DNA from: Kitasatospora sp. MAA19 | Lineage (GTDB): Bacteria > Actinomycetota > Actinomycetes > Streptomycetales > Streptomycetaceae | Direction: 5' to 3' | Assembly (NCBI RefSeq): GCF_029894125.1 | Contig: NZ_JARXYZ010000007.1 | Coordinates: forward strand, 186,001-250,000 | DNA length: 64,000 bases | In this document: piece by piece, positions 7,354 to 14,940 of the stretch | Layout: each line of letters opens with the position of its first letter | Numbering within the stretch: position 1 is the first letter of the stretch | Made by a program: the position numbers and the translations under genes | Notes under the pieces: model-generated | What the model saw: only the letters and a program-made list of their open reading frames with translations | Told to the model about the DNA's origin: nothing | Databases searched by the model: none

Positions 7354-7674
7354 GTGGTCTTTCCCGACGATGAACCGCTCGTGGAGTGGTACGCCGCCCG
7401 CGCCGACCGTCACCGGCCGCCAGGGACCCGTGACGCGCTGGCGCTCGTTCCCGAGGGCCGCCGGGAGCTGCACCCCTTCGAGGACCTCCCGCGCCTGGTG
7501 GTCGAGTGGGACGGCCGAGCCTGGCAGCCGCTTGCCGTCGCGGACGACTTTGCGGAGGCGTATCCGCTGCTTGTGCGGCGGGACGGGGAGCTCATCGAGC
7601 CGCAGGAGGACACGCCTCTGGCGCTGCTGCGGAAGGGTGCTGGTCGGCATCGGCGGCCGATTCCGCCCGCGTGA
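7354..7674 (+). CDS. small hypothetical protein (106 aa)
   Basis: I do not recognise a family. The GTG at 7354 is chosen because GGAGG lies 8-9 bases upstream at 7341-7345. The predicted protein begins VFPDDEPLVEWYAARADRH, is rich in Asp/Glu and Arg, has no signal peptide or membrane segment, and ends in a basic tail. It contains a LVVEWDGRAWQPLAVADDF segment suggesting a compact beta-rich fold. It is convergent with the class V aminotransferase and separated from it by a strong bidirectional hairpin. A single-gene transcript is likely. Confidence 0.65.
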   Translation: MVFPDDEPLVEWYAARADRHRPPGTRDALALVPEGRRELHPFEDLPRLVVEWDGRAWQPLAVADDFAEAYPLLVRRDGELIEPQEDTPLALLRKGAGRHRRPIPPA

Positions 7675-7675
7675 A

Positions 7676-7709
7676 CGGAGCGGCCCCCGTGCGAACGGGG
7701 GCCGCTCCG
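7676..7709. terminator. bidirectional terminator hairpin
   Basis: A perfect 15-bp stem (cggagcggcccccgt with its complement) closes on a GCGA tetraloop of the stable GNRA class. It sits between the stop codons of two convergent genes. There is no T-run. Confidence 0.85.
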
Positions 7710-7715
7710 GCGTGC

Positions 7716-8810
7716 TCAGCCCTGGACGGTCGCCGTCCAGGCGGCCTCGGCGGCGGCGAGGGCCGGGGCCGGGTCGGTGGCGGTGGCCGTGGCGAGGGCC
7801 GTGAGGCAGGCGTGGACGGTGGCCAGGGAGGCGGCGGGGCCGTAGTGGTTGACCCGGAGCATCGAGGCGGCGAGGGGGCCGCCGCCGGGCTGGACGGGGA
7901 GGGCCGGGTCGAGGCGGAGCACGGCGGCGGCGAGTTCGGCCGCGTGCACGCCGGCCGGGGTGCGCAGGGTGGTGGCGACGGGCGCGGCGTGGGCGTCCTC
8001 GGAGACGAACGGGGTGAGGGTGCCGAGGGCGCGGACGCCGGCGCGGGTGGCGGCGGAGGCGGCACGGTGGCGGGCGATGACGGCGGGCAGGCCGTCGGCG
8101 GTGATGCGGTCGAGGCAGGCGCCGAGGGCGAGCATCTCCAACTGGGCCGGGGCGTGCGGGAGTACGGTGCGTCCGGCGTCCGTCCAGCGCTCCTTCCAGT
8201 CCAGCAGGGAGAGGTAGGAGCGGCGCGGGGCGGCCGGGTTGGCGGCGATCCGCTCCCAGGCGCGCTCGGAGACGGAGACGGCGGAGACCCCGGCGGGGCC
8301 GCCCATGGCCTTCTGGCCGCCGATGACGCACAGGTCGACGCCCCACGCGTCGGTGAGCAGCGGCTCGGCGGCGACGGAGGCGACCGCGTCGAGCATCAGC
8401 AGGGCGCCGTGCGCGCGGACGGCGGCGGCGATGTCGGCGACGGGGTTGGTGTTGCCGGTGGCGGCCTCGGCGTGGACCAGGGAGACGAAGTCGACGGCCG
8501 GGTGGGCGGCGAGGGCGTCGGCGACCTGCTGCGCGCTGACCGCGCTGTCGAAGGGGACGGCCAGGTCCACGACCTCGACCCCGCAGGAGCGCAGCCAGTT
8601 GCCGAAGGTCTGCCCGTACGGGCCGGTGACGATGTTGAGCGCGGTGGAACCGGGGTGCGCGGCGCCGCGGATCGCGGCCTCCAGCGGCAGCAGCGCCTCA
8701 CCCTGGGTGACGATGACATCGGCGCCGGTGTGCAGCAGTGCGGCCACCTGGTCCTCGATCGCCGCGAACTCGGCGGCGCTGAGCGGGGGGAGATCCAGGA
8801 AGGGGCTCAC
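7716..8810 (-). CDS. class V (fold type I) PLP-dependent aminotransferase, alanine-glyoxylate/serine-glyoxylate type
   Basis: A 364-residue cytosolic PLP enzyme. The PLP-binding Lys lies in CVIGGQKAMGGPAG, and the cofactor-site Asp in LLMLDAVASVAAEPL. An upstream NIVTGPYG segment is typical of the alanine-glyoxylate aminotransferase group. The GTG at 8810 gives the usual family length and has a purine-rich GAAAGG upstream. It is divergent from the amidohydrolase across 99 bases. It lacks the sequence hallmarks I know for 2-aminoethylphosphonate:pyruvate transaminase (PhnW), so I do not call it that. A role with glyoxylate, glycine or an aminophosphonate-derived product is possible but unproven. 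Confidence 0.8.
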   Translation of the reverse strand: MSPFLDLPPLSAAEFAAIEDQVAALLHTGADVIVTQGEALLPLEAAIRGAAHPGSTALNIVTGPYGQTFGNWLRSCGVEVVDLAVPFDSAVSAQQVADALAAHPAVDFVSLVHAEAATGNTNPVADIAAAVRAHGALLMLDAVASVAAEPLLTDAWGVDLCVIGGQKAMGGPAGVSAVSVSERAWERIAANPAAPRRSYLSLLDWKERWTDAGRTVLPHAPAQLEMLALGACLDRITADGLPAVIARHRAASAATRAGVRALGTLTPFVSEDAHAAPVATTLRTPAGVHAAELAAAVLRLDPALPVQPGGGPLAASMLRVNHYGPAASLATVHACLTALATATATDPAPALAAAEAAWTATVQG

Positions 8811-8909
8811 GTCGAGATGGCCTTTCGCTGCGGGGGATGGTGGGGACGGGAACGAGTCTGCCGCATTCTCGCCGCTCACCCGGAACCCGCCCCTCGGTAG
8901 AGTGCGGCC

Positions 8910-10001
8910 ATGAGCGATGGCGCGGTGCTGCACGTTCGGGGTCGGGTGCTGGTCGGTCCGGAGGACGTCCGGGACGAACTCTGGGTGGTGGACGGCCGGG
9001 TGAGCTTCACCTGCCCGCCCGGCGCCGAGGACGTCCGGACGGTCACCGGCTGGGTGCTGCCCGGTCTGGTGGACGCGCACTGCCACGTCGGCCTGGACGC
9101 GCACGGCGCTGTCGACGCGGAGACCAGCGAGAAGCAGGCGGTCACCGACCGTGACGCCGGCACCCTGCTGATCCGCGACGCCGGCTCGGCCGCCGACACC
9201 CGGTGGATCGACGAGCGCGAGGACCTGCCCCGGATCATCCGCGCCGGGCGGCACATCGCCCGCACCCGCCGCTACATCCGCAACTACGCGCACGAGATCG
9301 AGCCCGGTGACCTCGCCGCGTACGTCCGCGCGGAGGCCCGGCGTGGCGACGGCTGGGTGAAGCTGGTCGGCGACTGGATCGACCGCGAGCGCGGCGACCT
9401 CGCCGCCTGCTGGCCCGGCGACGCGCTGGCCGAGGCGATCGCGGCGGCGCACGAGGAGGGCGCACGGGTCACCGCGCACTGCTTCGCCGCCGAGTCGCTG
9501 CCGGACCTGCTGGCGGCCGGCATCGACTGCGTCGAGCACGCCACCGGGCTGACCGAGGAGCTGATCCCGGCCTTCGCCGAGCGCGGCGTGGCGATCGTCC
9601 CGACGCTGGTCAACATCGCCACCTTCCCGGGCCTGGCGGCGGGCGGCGAGGCCAGGTTCCCGGCCTGGGCGGCCCACATGCGCCGGCTGCACGAGCGCCG
9701 TTACGCCACCGTGGGCGCCGCGCACGACGCGGGCATCCCGGTGTTCGTCGGGACGGACGCGGGCGGCTCGCTCGCGCACGGGTTGGTGGCGGACGAGGTG
9801 GCGGAGCTGGTGAAGGCGGGGCTGAGCCCGGCGGAGGCGCTGTCGGCGGCCACGTGGGGCGCGCGCGAGTGGCTGGGGCGGCCGGGGCTGGAGGAGGGCG
9901 CGTCGGCCGACTTCGTGGTCTACGGGGAGGATCCGCGGGCGGACGTCCGGGTGCTCGCCGATCCCCGGCTGGTGGTGCTGCGCGGCCGCCCGGTCGGGTG
10001 A
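8910..10001 (+). CDS. amidohydrolase-superfamily metal-dependent hydrolase
   Basis: A 363-residue TIM-barrel metallohydrolase of the imidazolonepropionase/prolidase-like group. Metal-binding landmarks are H57-x-H59 (LVDAHCHVG), a Lys in DGWVKLVGDW that may be carboxylated, later His residues in VTAHCFAA and CVEHATG, and the Asp of FVGTDAGGSLAHG. The small N- and C-terminal beta-sandwich halves (ADFVVYGEDP ... RLVVLRGRP) are also present. It starts at ATG 8910, divergent from the aminotransferase. These enzymes hydrolyse cyclic amides or amidines or Xaa-Pro peptides; the substrate here is not identifiable. Its pairing with the aminotransferase suggests a shared nitrogen-compound catabolic role (inference). 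Confidence 0.85.
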   Translation: MSDGAVLHVRGRVLVGPEDVRDELWVVDGRVSFTCPPGAEDVRTVTGWVLPGLVDAHCHVGLDAHGAVDAETSEKQAVTDRDAGTLLIRDAGSAADTRWIDEREDLPRIIRAGRHIARTRRYIRNYAHEIEPGDLAAYVRAEARRGDGWVKLVGDWIDRERGDLAACWPGDALAEAIAAAHEEGARVTAHCFAAESLPDLLAAGIDCVEHATGLTEELIPAFAERGVAIVPTLVNIATFPGLAAGGEARFPAWAAHMRRLHERRYATVGAAHDAGIPVFVGTDAGGSLAHGLVADEVAELVKAGLSPAEALSAATWGAREWLGRPGLEEGASADFVVYGEDPRADVRVLADPRLVVLRGRPVG

Positions 10002-10010
10002 TCGCGCGGG

Positions 10011-10171
10011 GCGTCGGTCACCTGTCGCGAGCCGTCGTCGACCTGTCGCGCGGGCCGGCGTCCACCTGCCTCGCGGGCCTGCCTCGGGGGTCTTCGCCCA
10101 CCTGCCTCAAGGGCCGGCGCCCACCTGCCTCGTGGGCCGTCGCTCACTTGCCTCGTGGGCCTTCGTTCACA
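10011..10171. repeat. intergenic array of about six 23-bp tandem repeats
   Basis: Units of 23 bases with consensus close to CGYCCACCTGCCTCGNGGGCC follow the amidohydrolase stop. Three consecutive late copies are nearly identical (about 10094-10164) and the earlier ones are more divergent; one copy carries a 13-base insertion. The array fills most of the gap before ung. No ribosome binding site or conserved frame runs through it, so I treat it as a non-coding repeat. Confidence 0.7.
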
Positions 10172-10220
10172 TGATCATCCGCTGAACGCGCTGTCGGTGT
10201 AGGCCGATAGGGTGGCCACC

Positions 10221-10898
10221 ATGGCACCGCGTCCACTGAACGAGATCGTCGAGCCCGGCTGGGCCGCCGCCCTGGAACCCGTCGCCGGGCGGGTCGCCGC
10301 CATGGGCGACTTCCTGCGCGCCGAACTGGCCGCCGGCCGTACCTACCTGCCGTCCGGCCCGAACGTGCTGCGGGCCTTCCAGCAGCCGTTCGCCGACGTG
10401 CGGGTGCTGATCGTCGGGCAGGACCCGTACCCGACCCCGGGCCACGCCGTCGGGCTCAGCTTCTCGGTGGGGCCGGAGGTGCGGCCGATCCCGGCCAGCC
10501 TGATCAACATCTTCCAGGAGTACGGCACCGACCTCGGCCTGCCGCAGCCGTCCAACGGCGACCTCACGCCGTGGACGCAGCAGGGCGTGCTGCTGCTCAA
10601 CCGCGCGCTGACCACCGCGCCGCGCAAGCCCGCCGCGCACCGGGGCAAGGGCTGGGAGGAGGTCACCGAGCAGGCGATCCGGGCGCTGACGGCGCGCGGC
10701 GGTCCGCTGGTGGCGATCCTGTGGGGGCGCGACGCCCGTAACCTGCGGCCGTTGCTCGGGGAGATCCCGGCGATCGAGTCGGCGCACCCGAGCCCGTACT
10801 CGGCGAGCGGCGGCTTCTTCGGCTCGCGGCCGTTCAGCCGGGCGAACGAGCTGCTGGCGCGGCAGGGGGCCCAGCCGGTGGACTGGCGGCTGCCGTAG
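10221..10898 (+). CDS. ung: uracil-DNA glycosylase, family 1
   Basis: A 225-residue DNA repair enzyme that excises uracil from DNA. The family 1 catalytic motif GQDPYP is at residues 66-71 with the water-activating Asp68. The uracil-binding LLLNRALTT segment follows, then the minor-groove loop [18 protein letters not shown] with its catalytic His. ATG 10221 is preferred over the in-frame GTG at 10212 because it sits 8 bases after an AGGG and gives the normal length. It is transcribed alone; the upstream tandem repeat array separates it from the amidohydrolase gene. Confidence 0.95.
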   Translation: MAPRPLNEIVEPGWAAALEPVAGRVAAMGDFLRAELAAGRTYLPSGPNVLRAFQQPFADVRVLIVGQDPYPTPGHAVGLSFSVGPEVRPIPASLINIFQEYGTDLGLPQPSNGDLTPWTQQGVLLLNRALTTAPRKPAAHRGKGWEEVTEQAIRALTARGGPLVAILWGRDARNLRPLLGEIPAIESAHPSPYSASGGFFGSRPFSRANELLARQGAQPVDWRLP

Positions 10899-11103
10899 CG
10901 GGGCCGGGCACGCTCTAGCAGACCGGAGTCAGTGGTAGGCGTCAATCTCACTCCAACGAGTGAAATGACGTTCTGTGTGACTCATGTGACGGATTGTTCG
11001 AGAAGACTGGCGGCTCACCGTTCGGAGCACCGGCCCCTCCCCGCCTGTCGCGGGTGACGTCCTGGGCGCGCTCCGGAGCAACAGCACCTGTGGGGGTACC
11101 GCC

Positions 11104-12165
11104 ATGTCTTCCCGGCCTTCTCGCCGAATCGTTTCCGCCGCCGCCGTCGTCGCGGCCTGCACCCTGCTCACCGTTCCACCGGCCTACGCCGCCCCGGCGG
11201 CTCCGGGGGCCGCCCCGGCGCCCACCGGATCCGGGGCGCCCGCCGGGACGCCCGCCGCGTCGCCCGGCAAGGCGCGTGCCGTCACCGCCGAACTCGCCCT
11301 GGACGTCAGCCTGTTGAACAAGGCGGTGGACGTTCCGGTGAACATCGCGCTCAACAAGGTGGAGACGCCCGCGCAGCGCGACGGTTCGGTCCTCACGGCC
11401 AAGGTGGACGGCGTCGACCAGCAGGGCCCGGTCACCCTGGTCAAGGCCGACATCGGCAAGTCCGTGACCCACGCCGACGCCAAGGGCGCCGCCGCCTCCG
11501 TCCAACTGGTCAACGCCGACGTGCACGCCCCCGGCCTGCCCGCCACCACGCTGCTCGGCCTGGAGGCGATGAGCGCCGAGGCGACCTGCCCGGTCGACGG
11601 GCAGCCGACCGCCAACGTCGTCGCGCCCGCCAGGCTGACCGTGCTCGGCAAGCCCGTCACCATCGGCCTGTACGGGCCGACCAAGGTGGACGTGCCGCTG
11701 ATCGGCAGCGTCTCCGTGGAGCTCTCCAAGAAGACCACCACCTCGACCACCGCCGCCGCCTCCGCGCTGGAGGTGCAGGTGGAGGTGAACCCGCTGAACC
11801 TGAACGTCGCCAAGGTCACCGGTACGATCACCGTCGCCTCGGTGAGCTGCGAGAAGCCCACCGCGCCGCCCACCACCCCGGCCACCGCCCCCGCCACGGA
11901 CGCGCCCACCACCGCCCCCGCCGCCCAGCCGGTGGCCGACACCACCACCGGCGCCGCCGCCCCGCCGCCCGCCACCGGGAAGCCCGGGAGCACCGGGAGC
12001 ACCGGGAAGGCCGAGAAGCCGGCCCCGGCCGCCGGCCTCGCCGCCACCGGCGGCAGCAGCGCCACCGGCCCGCTGGCCGCCGGGGCCGCCGCCCTCGTCG
12101 CGGGCGGGGCCTGCGCGCTGTGGGCCACCCGGCGCCGCCGGGCCGCGCACGCCCGCCGGCACTGA
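11104..12165 (+). CDS. SCO1860-like secreted protein with LAXTG sortase signal
   Basis: A 353-residue surface protein. Residues 1-30 form a Sec signal peptide with an Arg-rich n-region and an AYA-A cleavage site. The body (residues about 60-250) matches the Streptomyces SCO1860 family as I remember it (KVDGVDQQGPVTLVKADIGKSVTH; NPLNLNVAKVTGTITVASV). A Pro/Thr/Ala linker follows, then LAATG, a membrane span and a basic RRRRAAHARRH tail: the layout of a class E sortase (LAXTG) substrate. Most relatives carry LAETG. The function is unknown. It stands alone, ending at a strong hairpin. In Streptomyces coelicolor this family lies next to cobalamin genes, as it does here a few kilobases away. Confidence 0.85.
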   Translation: MSSRPSRRIVSAAAVVAACTLLTVPPAYAAPAAPGAAPAPTGSGAPAGTPAASPGKARAVTAELALDVSLLNKAVDVPVNIALNKVETPAQRDGSVLTAKVDGVDQQGPVTLVKADIGKSVTHADAKGAAASVQLVNADVHAPGLPATTLLGLEAMSAEATCPVDGQPTANVVAPARLTVLGKPVTIGLYGPTKVDVPLIGSVSVELSKKTTTSTTAAASALEVQVEVNPLNLNVAKVTGTITVASVSCEKPTAPPTTPATAPATDAPTTAPAAQPVADTTTGAAAPPPATGKPGSTGSTGKAEKPAPAAGLAATGGSSATGPLAAGAAALVAGGACALWATRRRRAAHARRH

Positions 12166-12179
12166 GCCTCGGCGCCCAG

Positions 12180-12215
12180 CGGTGCGGGAGTGCCGTCCCC
12201 GGCACTCCCGCACCG
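12180..12215. terminator. terminator after the LAXTG protein gene
   Basis: A perfect 16-bp stem (cggtgcgggagtgccg and its complement) with loop TCCC, 14 bases after the stop codon. Confidence 0.85.
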
Positions 12216-12240
12216 TGACCGTGCCAACGCGGACGGTTGG

Positions 12241-12278
12241 TTCACATGCGCGTTACACGAGAGGAACAACCGGGAAAC
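12241..12278 (+). promoter_or_regulatory. GlnR binding box with four half-sites upstream of glnII
   Basis: Four pentamers with exact 6-base spacers, TTCAC-n6-GTTAC-n6-GGAAC-n6-GAAAC, fit the known actinobacterial GlnR pattern gTnAC-n6-GaAAC repeated twice. The box ends 56 bases before the glnII start. This predicts nitrogen-status control of glnII by the OmpR-type regulator GlnR. Confidence 0.8.
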
Positions 12279-12334
12279 GGCGGCTTGCGACGCTACGCGG
12301 GCACCCACCACCCAGCTATGCGAGGTACACCGCC

Positions 12335-13357
12335 GTGGCAATCAAGGCCGAGTACATCTGGATCGACGGCACCAAGCCGACTGCGAAGCTCCGTTCCAAG
12401 ACTCGTGTCCTGGCCAACGCGGACAAGATCCCCACCTGGGGCTTCGACGGTTCCTCCACCAACCAGGCCGAGGGCCACGCCTCGGACCGTGTGCTCGCGC
12501 CGGTCGCCACCTTCCCGGACCCGATCCGCGGCGGTGACAACATCCTCGTCCTGTGCGAGGTCAACGAGATCGACGGCACCCCGCACGAGTCCAACACCCG
12601 TGCGCTGCTGCGCCCGATCGCCGAGCAGTTCGCCGCTCAGGAGTCGATCTTCGGCATCGAGCAGGAGTACACCTTCTTCAAGGGCTCCCGCCCGCTCGGC
12701 TTCCCCGAGGGCGGCTTCCCGGCCCCGCAGGGCGGCTACTACTGCGGCGTCGGCGCCGAGGAGGTCTTCGGCCGCGAGATCGTCGAGCTGCACCTGGACC
12801 GCTGCATCGACGCCGGCCTGGCGATCTGCGGCATCAACGCCGAGGTCATGCCCGGCCAGTGGGAGTTCCAGATCGGCCCGGTCGACGCCCTGACCGTCTC
12901 CGACCACATGTGGGTCGCCCGCTACCTGCTCTACCGCACCGCCGAGGAGTTCGGCATCGACGCCACCCTCGACGCCAAGCCCGCCCGCGGCGACTGGAAC
13001 GGTGCCGGCGCGCACACCAACTTCTCCACCAAGGCGATGCGCGAGAACTACGACGCGATCATCACCGCCTGCGAGTCGCTCGGCGCCTCGCAGGAGAAGG
13101 TCCTGGAGCACGTCACCCAGTACGGCGCCGACATCGAGTCCCGCCTGACCGGCAAGCACGAGACCGCCCCGTGGAACGTCTACAGCTACGGCGTCTCCAA
13201 CCGCGGCGCCTCGGTGCGCATCCCGTGGCAGGTCGAGGTGGACCAGAAGGGCTACATCGAGGACCGCCGCCCGAACGCCAACGTCGACCCCTACGTGGTG
13301 ACCCGCCTCCTGGTCAACACCTGCTGCTCCGCCCTGGAGAAGGCCGGCCTCGTCTGA
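12335..13357 (+). CDS. glnII: glutamine synthetase type II (eukaryotic type)
   Basis: A 340-residue cytosolic enzyme making glutamine from glutamate, ammonia and ATP. It begins AIKAEYIWIDGTKPTAKLRSKTR as in other GSII enzymes. It shows the beta-grasp domain, the EQEYTFF segment with metal-binding Glu residues, GAHTNFSTK, and the KHETAPW and NRGASVRIPW motifs. The start is GTG 12335, giving a length close to the Streptomyces GlnII norm of about 343. There is no adenylylation-site loop, as expected for GSII. It is a monocistronic gene between a GlnR box and a 17-bp terminator hairpin. Confidence 0.96.
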   Translation: MAIKAEYIWIDGTKPTAKLRSKTRVLANADKIPTWGFDGSSTNQAEGHASDRVLAPVATFPDPIRGGDNILVLCEVNEIDGTPHESNTRALLRPIAEQFAAQESIFGIEQEYTFFKGSRPLGFPEGGFPAPQGGYYCGVGAEEVFGREIVELHLDRCIDAGLAICGINAEVMPGQWEFQIGPVDALTVSDHMWVARYLLYRTAEEFGIDATLDAKPARGDWNGAGAHTNFSTKAMRENYDAIITACESLGASQEKVLEHVTQYGADIESRLTGKHETAPWNVYSYGVSNRGASVRIPWQVEVDQKGYIEDRRPNANVDPYVVTRLLVNTCCSALEKAGLV

Positions 13358-13377
13358 GCCGCCCTCCCCTGAGCACC

Positions 13378-13416
13378 CCGCCGGGCCTCCCCTCCACGCG
13401 AGGGGAGGCCCGGCGG
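13378..13416 (+). terminator. terminator after glnII
   Basis: A perfect 17-bp stem (ccgccgggcctcccctc and its complement) with loop CACGC, 20 bases after the glnII stop. Confidence 0.9.
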
Positions 13417-13489
13417 CCGTTCCTGGCCGCCCGTAACCTGTGGACCCGGCCGTGAGTCCGCACGCCGGTGGTCGATCCACTCGTTGAAC

Positions 13490-13558
13490 GTCGATCCGGT
13501 CATCGATTCCGTCATCGATCCGGTCATTGATCCCGTGGTCAATTCGGTGGTCAATCCG
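13490..13558. repeat. 12-bp tandem repeat upstream of the HAD-like gene
   Basis: Five full 12-base units from 13499 (gtcatcgattcc, gtcatcgatccg, gtcattgatccc, gtggtcaattcg, gtggtcaatccg) follow a partial copy. The frame is open in the plus direction from a TTG at 13484 and would encode V-I-D-P-like tetrads fused to the HAD protein, but there is no ribosome binding site before that TTG. A regulatory or purely repetitive origin is more likely. Confidence 0.65.
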
Positions 13559-13582
13559 CCGGGTCAGCCGGAGAATTCAGGG

Positions 13583-14113
13583 ATGACGCTGCCCCTGCTC
13601 CTCCTCGACGTGGACGGACCGCTCAACCCCTACGCCGCGCCGAAGGCGCGCCGGCCGGATGGCTACGACACCTACCGCATGCTCCCGGCCTGGTGGGCGG
13701 ACCGGCAGGCGCACCGCTCGGACACGCAGGCGAAGCCGCTGCGGGTGTGGCTGAACCCGGCGCACGGGCCGGAACTGCTCGCCCTGCCCTACGAACTGGT
13801 GTGGGCGACCACCTGGATGGCCGACGCGAACACCCACATCGGCCCGCACATCGGCCTGCCCGAGCTCCCGTACATCCGCTGGACGGACCTCTTCGGGGCG
13901 GACCCGGACGGCCTGCACTGGAAGACCCGGGACGTGGTGGCCTGGGCGGACGGCCGCCCGTTCGTCTGGGTCGACGACGAACTCGGCCCGCAGGACGACG
14001 AGTGGATCGCCGCCCACCACCCCGGCCCGGCGCTCGCCCTGCACATCAACCCCCGACTCGGCCTGCGCGAGGGCGACTTCGCGACCCTGCGCGAGTGGGC
14101 GGCCGCGGCATGA
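13583..14113 (+). CDS. HAD-like hydrolase domain protein
   Basis: A 176-residue cytosolic protein. LLLLDVDGPLNPY at the N-terminus is haloacid-dehalogenase motif I with the DVDG pair. LVWATTWMADAN resembles motif II and WVDDEL near the C-terminus the acidic motif IV. A helical cap is minimal. ATG 13583 follows GGAGAATTCAGGG and starts directly before motif I, so I prefer it over the TTG at 13484, which would add the 12-bp repeat as a tail. It overlaps the MOSC gene by ATGA. Related actinobacterial proteins are annotated only as hypothetical. The phosphoryl substrate is unknown. Confidence 0.8.
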   Translation: MTLPLLLLDVDGPLNPYAAPKARRPDGYDTYRMLPAWWADRQAHRSDTQAKPLRVWLNPAHGPELLALPYELVWATTWMADANTHIGPHIGLPELPYIRWTDLFGADPDGLHWKTRDVVAWADGRPFVWVDDELGPQDDEWIAAHHPGPALALHINPRLGLREGDFATLREWAAAA

Positions 14114-14916
14114 GGCTCGGGACGGTCGAACGGCTGCGGCGCTACCCGGTGAAGTCGCTGCTGGGGGAGGAGCTGGCGGCGGCCGAGGTGGATGCGCGCG
14201 GCGTGGACCGGGACCGCGCCCGCGCCCTGCTCGACCTCGGCACCGGCAGGATCGCCAGCGCCAAGAACCCGCGCCGGTGGGCCGGCCTGCTGGGCTACAC
14301 GGCGACGGTCACCGCCACCGCGACGACGGGCGACGGCGTGGCGATCACCGGGCCGGACGGACGGCACGTGGACGAGGCGGAACTGTCCGAGGCACTCGGC
14401 CGCAAGGTCGCCCTGGTCGCGGAGCGCCCGCCCGGGGCGACGATCGAGCGGGCCGTCCCGGACGAGGTGCTGGCGCACGGTATCGAGGTCGAAGTCGAGG
14501 TCACCGTCAACGAGTTGGGGCGGGCGGCGCCGGCCGGCGGGTTCTTCGACTTCGCCCCGCTGCACCTGATCACCACCTCCACGCTGGCCGCGACCGGCGC
14601 CGAGGCGGAGCGCTACCGCCCCAACCTGGTGATCCGCACCGAGGGCGAGGGGTACGTCGAGAACGCCTGGGTGGGGCGGGAGTTGACCATCGGGCCGGCG
14701 CTGCGGCTGCGCGTCGTGGTGCCCACCCCGCGCTGCGCCGTGCCCACCCTGCGGCACGGCCCGCTGCCCCGGAGCACGTCCGCCCTGCGCGGACCGGCCG
14801 AGCACAACCGGCTGGTCCCGCTGGAGGGCATGCCCGCGCTGCCCTGCGCGGGCGTGTACGCGCAGGTGCTGGCGCCCGGCCGGATCGCGGTGGGGGACGA
14901 GGTCGGGCTGGGCTGA
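14110..14916 (+). CDS. MOSC-domain protein (YcbX-like)
   Basis: A 268-residue protein with an N-terminal MOSC beta-barrel half (GTVERLRRYPVKSLLGEEL; ARALLDL) and the C-terminal MOSC core, which includes FDFAPLHLITTSTL, RYRPNLVIRTEG, FVENAW-like YVENAWVG and the Cys of TPRCAVPTL. That Cys is the expected sulfur- or molybdenum-carrying residue of the family. MOSC proteins move sulfur for molybdenum cofactors or reduce N-hydroxylated compounds (mARC/YcbX group). The start ATG overlaps the HAD stop codon by 4 bases, implying coupling. The partner reductase is not in the window. Confidence 0.85.
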   Translation: MRLGTVERLRRYPVKSLLGEELAAAEVDARGVDRDRARALLDLGTGRIASAKNPRRWAGLLGYTATVTATATTGDGVAITGPDGRHVDEAELSEALGRKVALVAERPPGATIERAVPDEVLAHGIEVEVEVTVNELGRAAPAGGFFDFAPLHLITTSTLAATGAEAERYRPNLVIRTEGEGYVENAWVGRELTIGPALRLRVVVPTPRCAVPTLRHGPLPRSTSALRGPAEHNRLVPLEGMPALPCAGVYAQVLAPGRIAVGDEVGLG

Positions 14917-14940
14917 GCAGCCACCGGGGGCAGCGGGCGG

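Noticed and set aside
7716..8810. Calling the aminotransferase PhnW (2-aminoethylphosphonate:pyruvate transaminase)
   Set aside because: The Lys context GGQKAMGGPAG and overall pattern fit the broader alanine-glyoxylate aminotransferase group. The adjacent catabolic enzyme is oxidative and needs no PhnW.
13484..13582. N-terminal extension of the HAD protein through the 12-bp repeat
   Set aside because: The TTG has no ribosome binding site, and the HAD motif starts immediately after the better-supported ATG at 13583.
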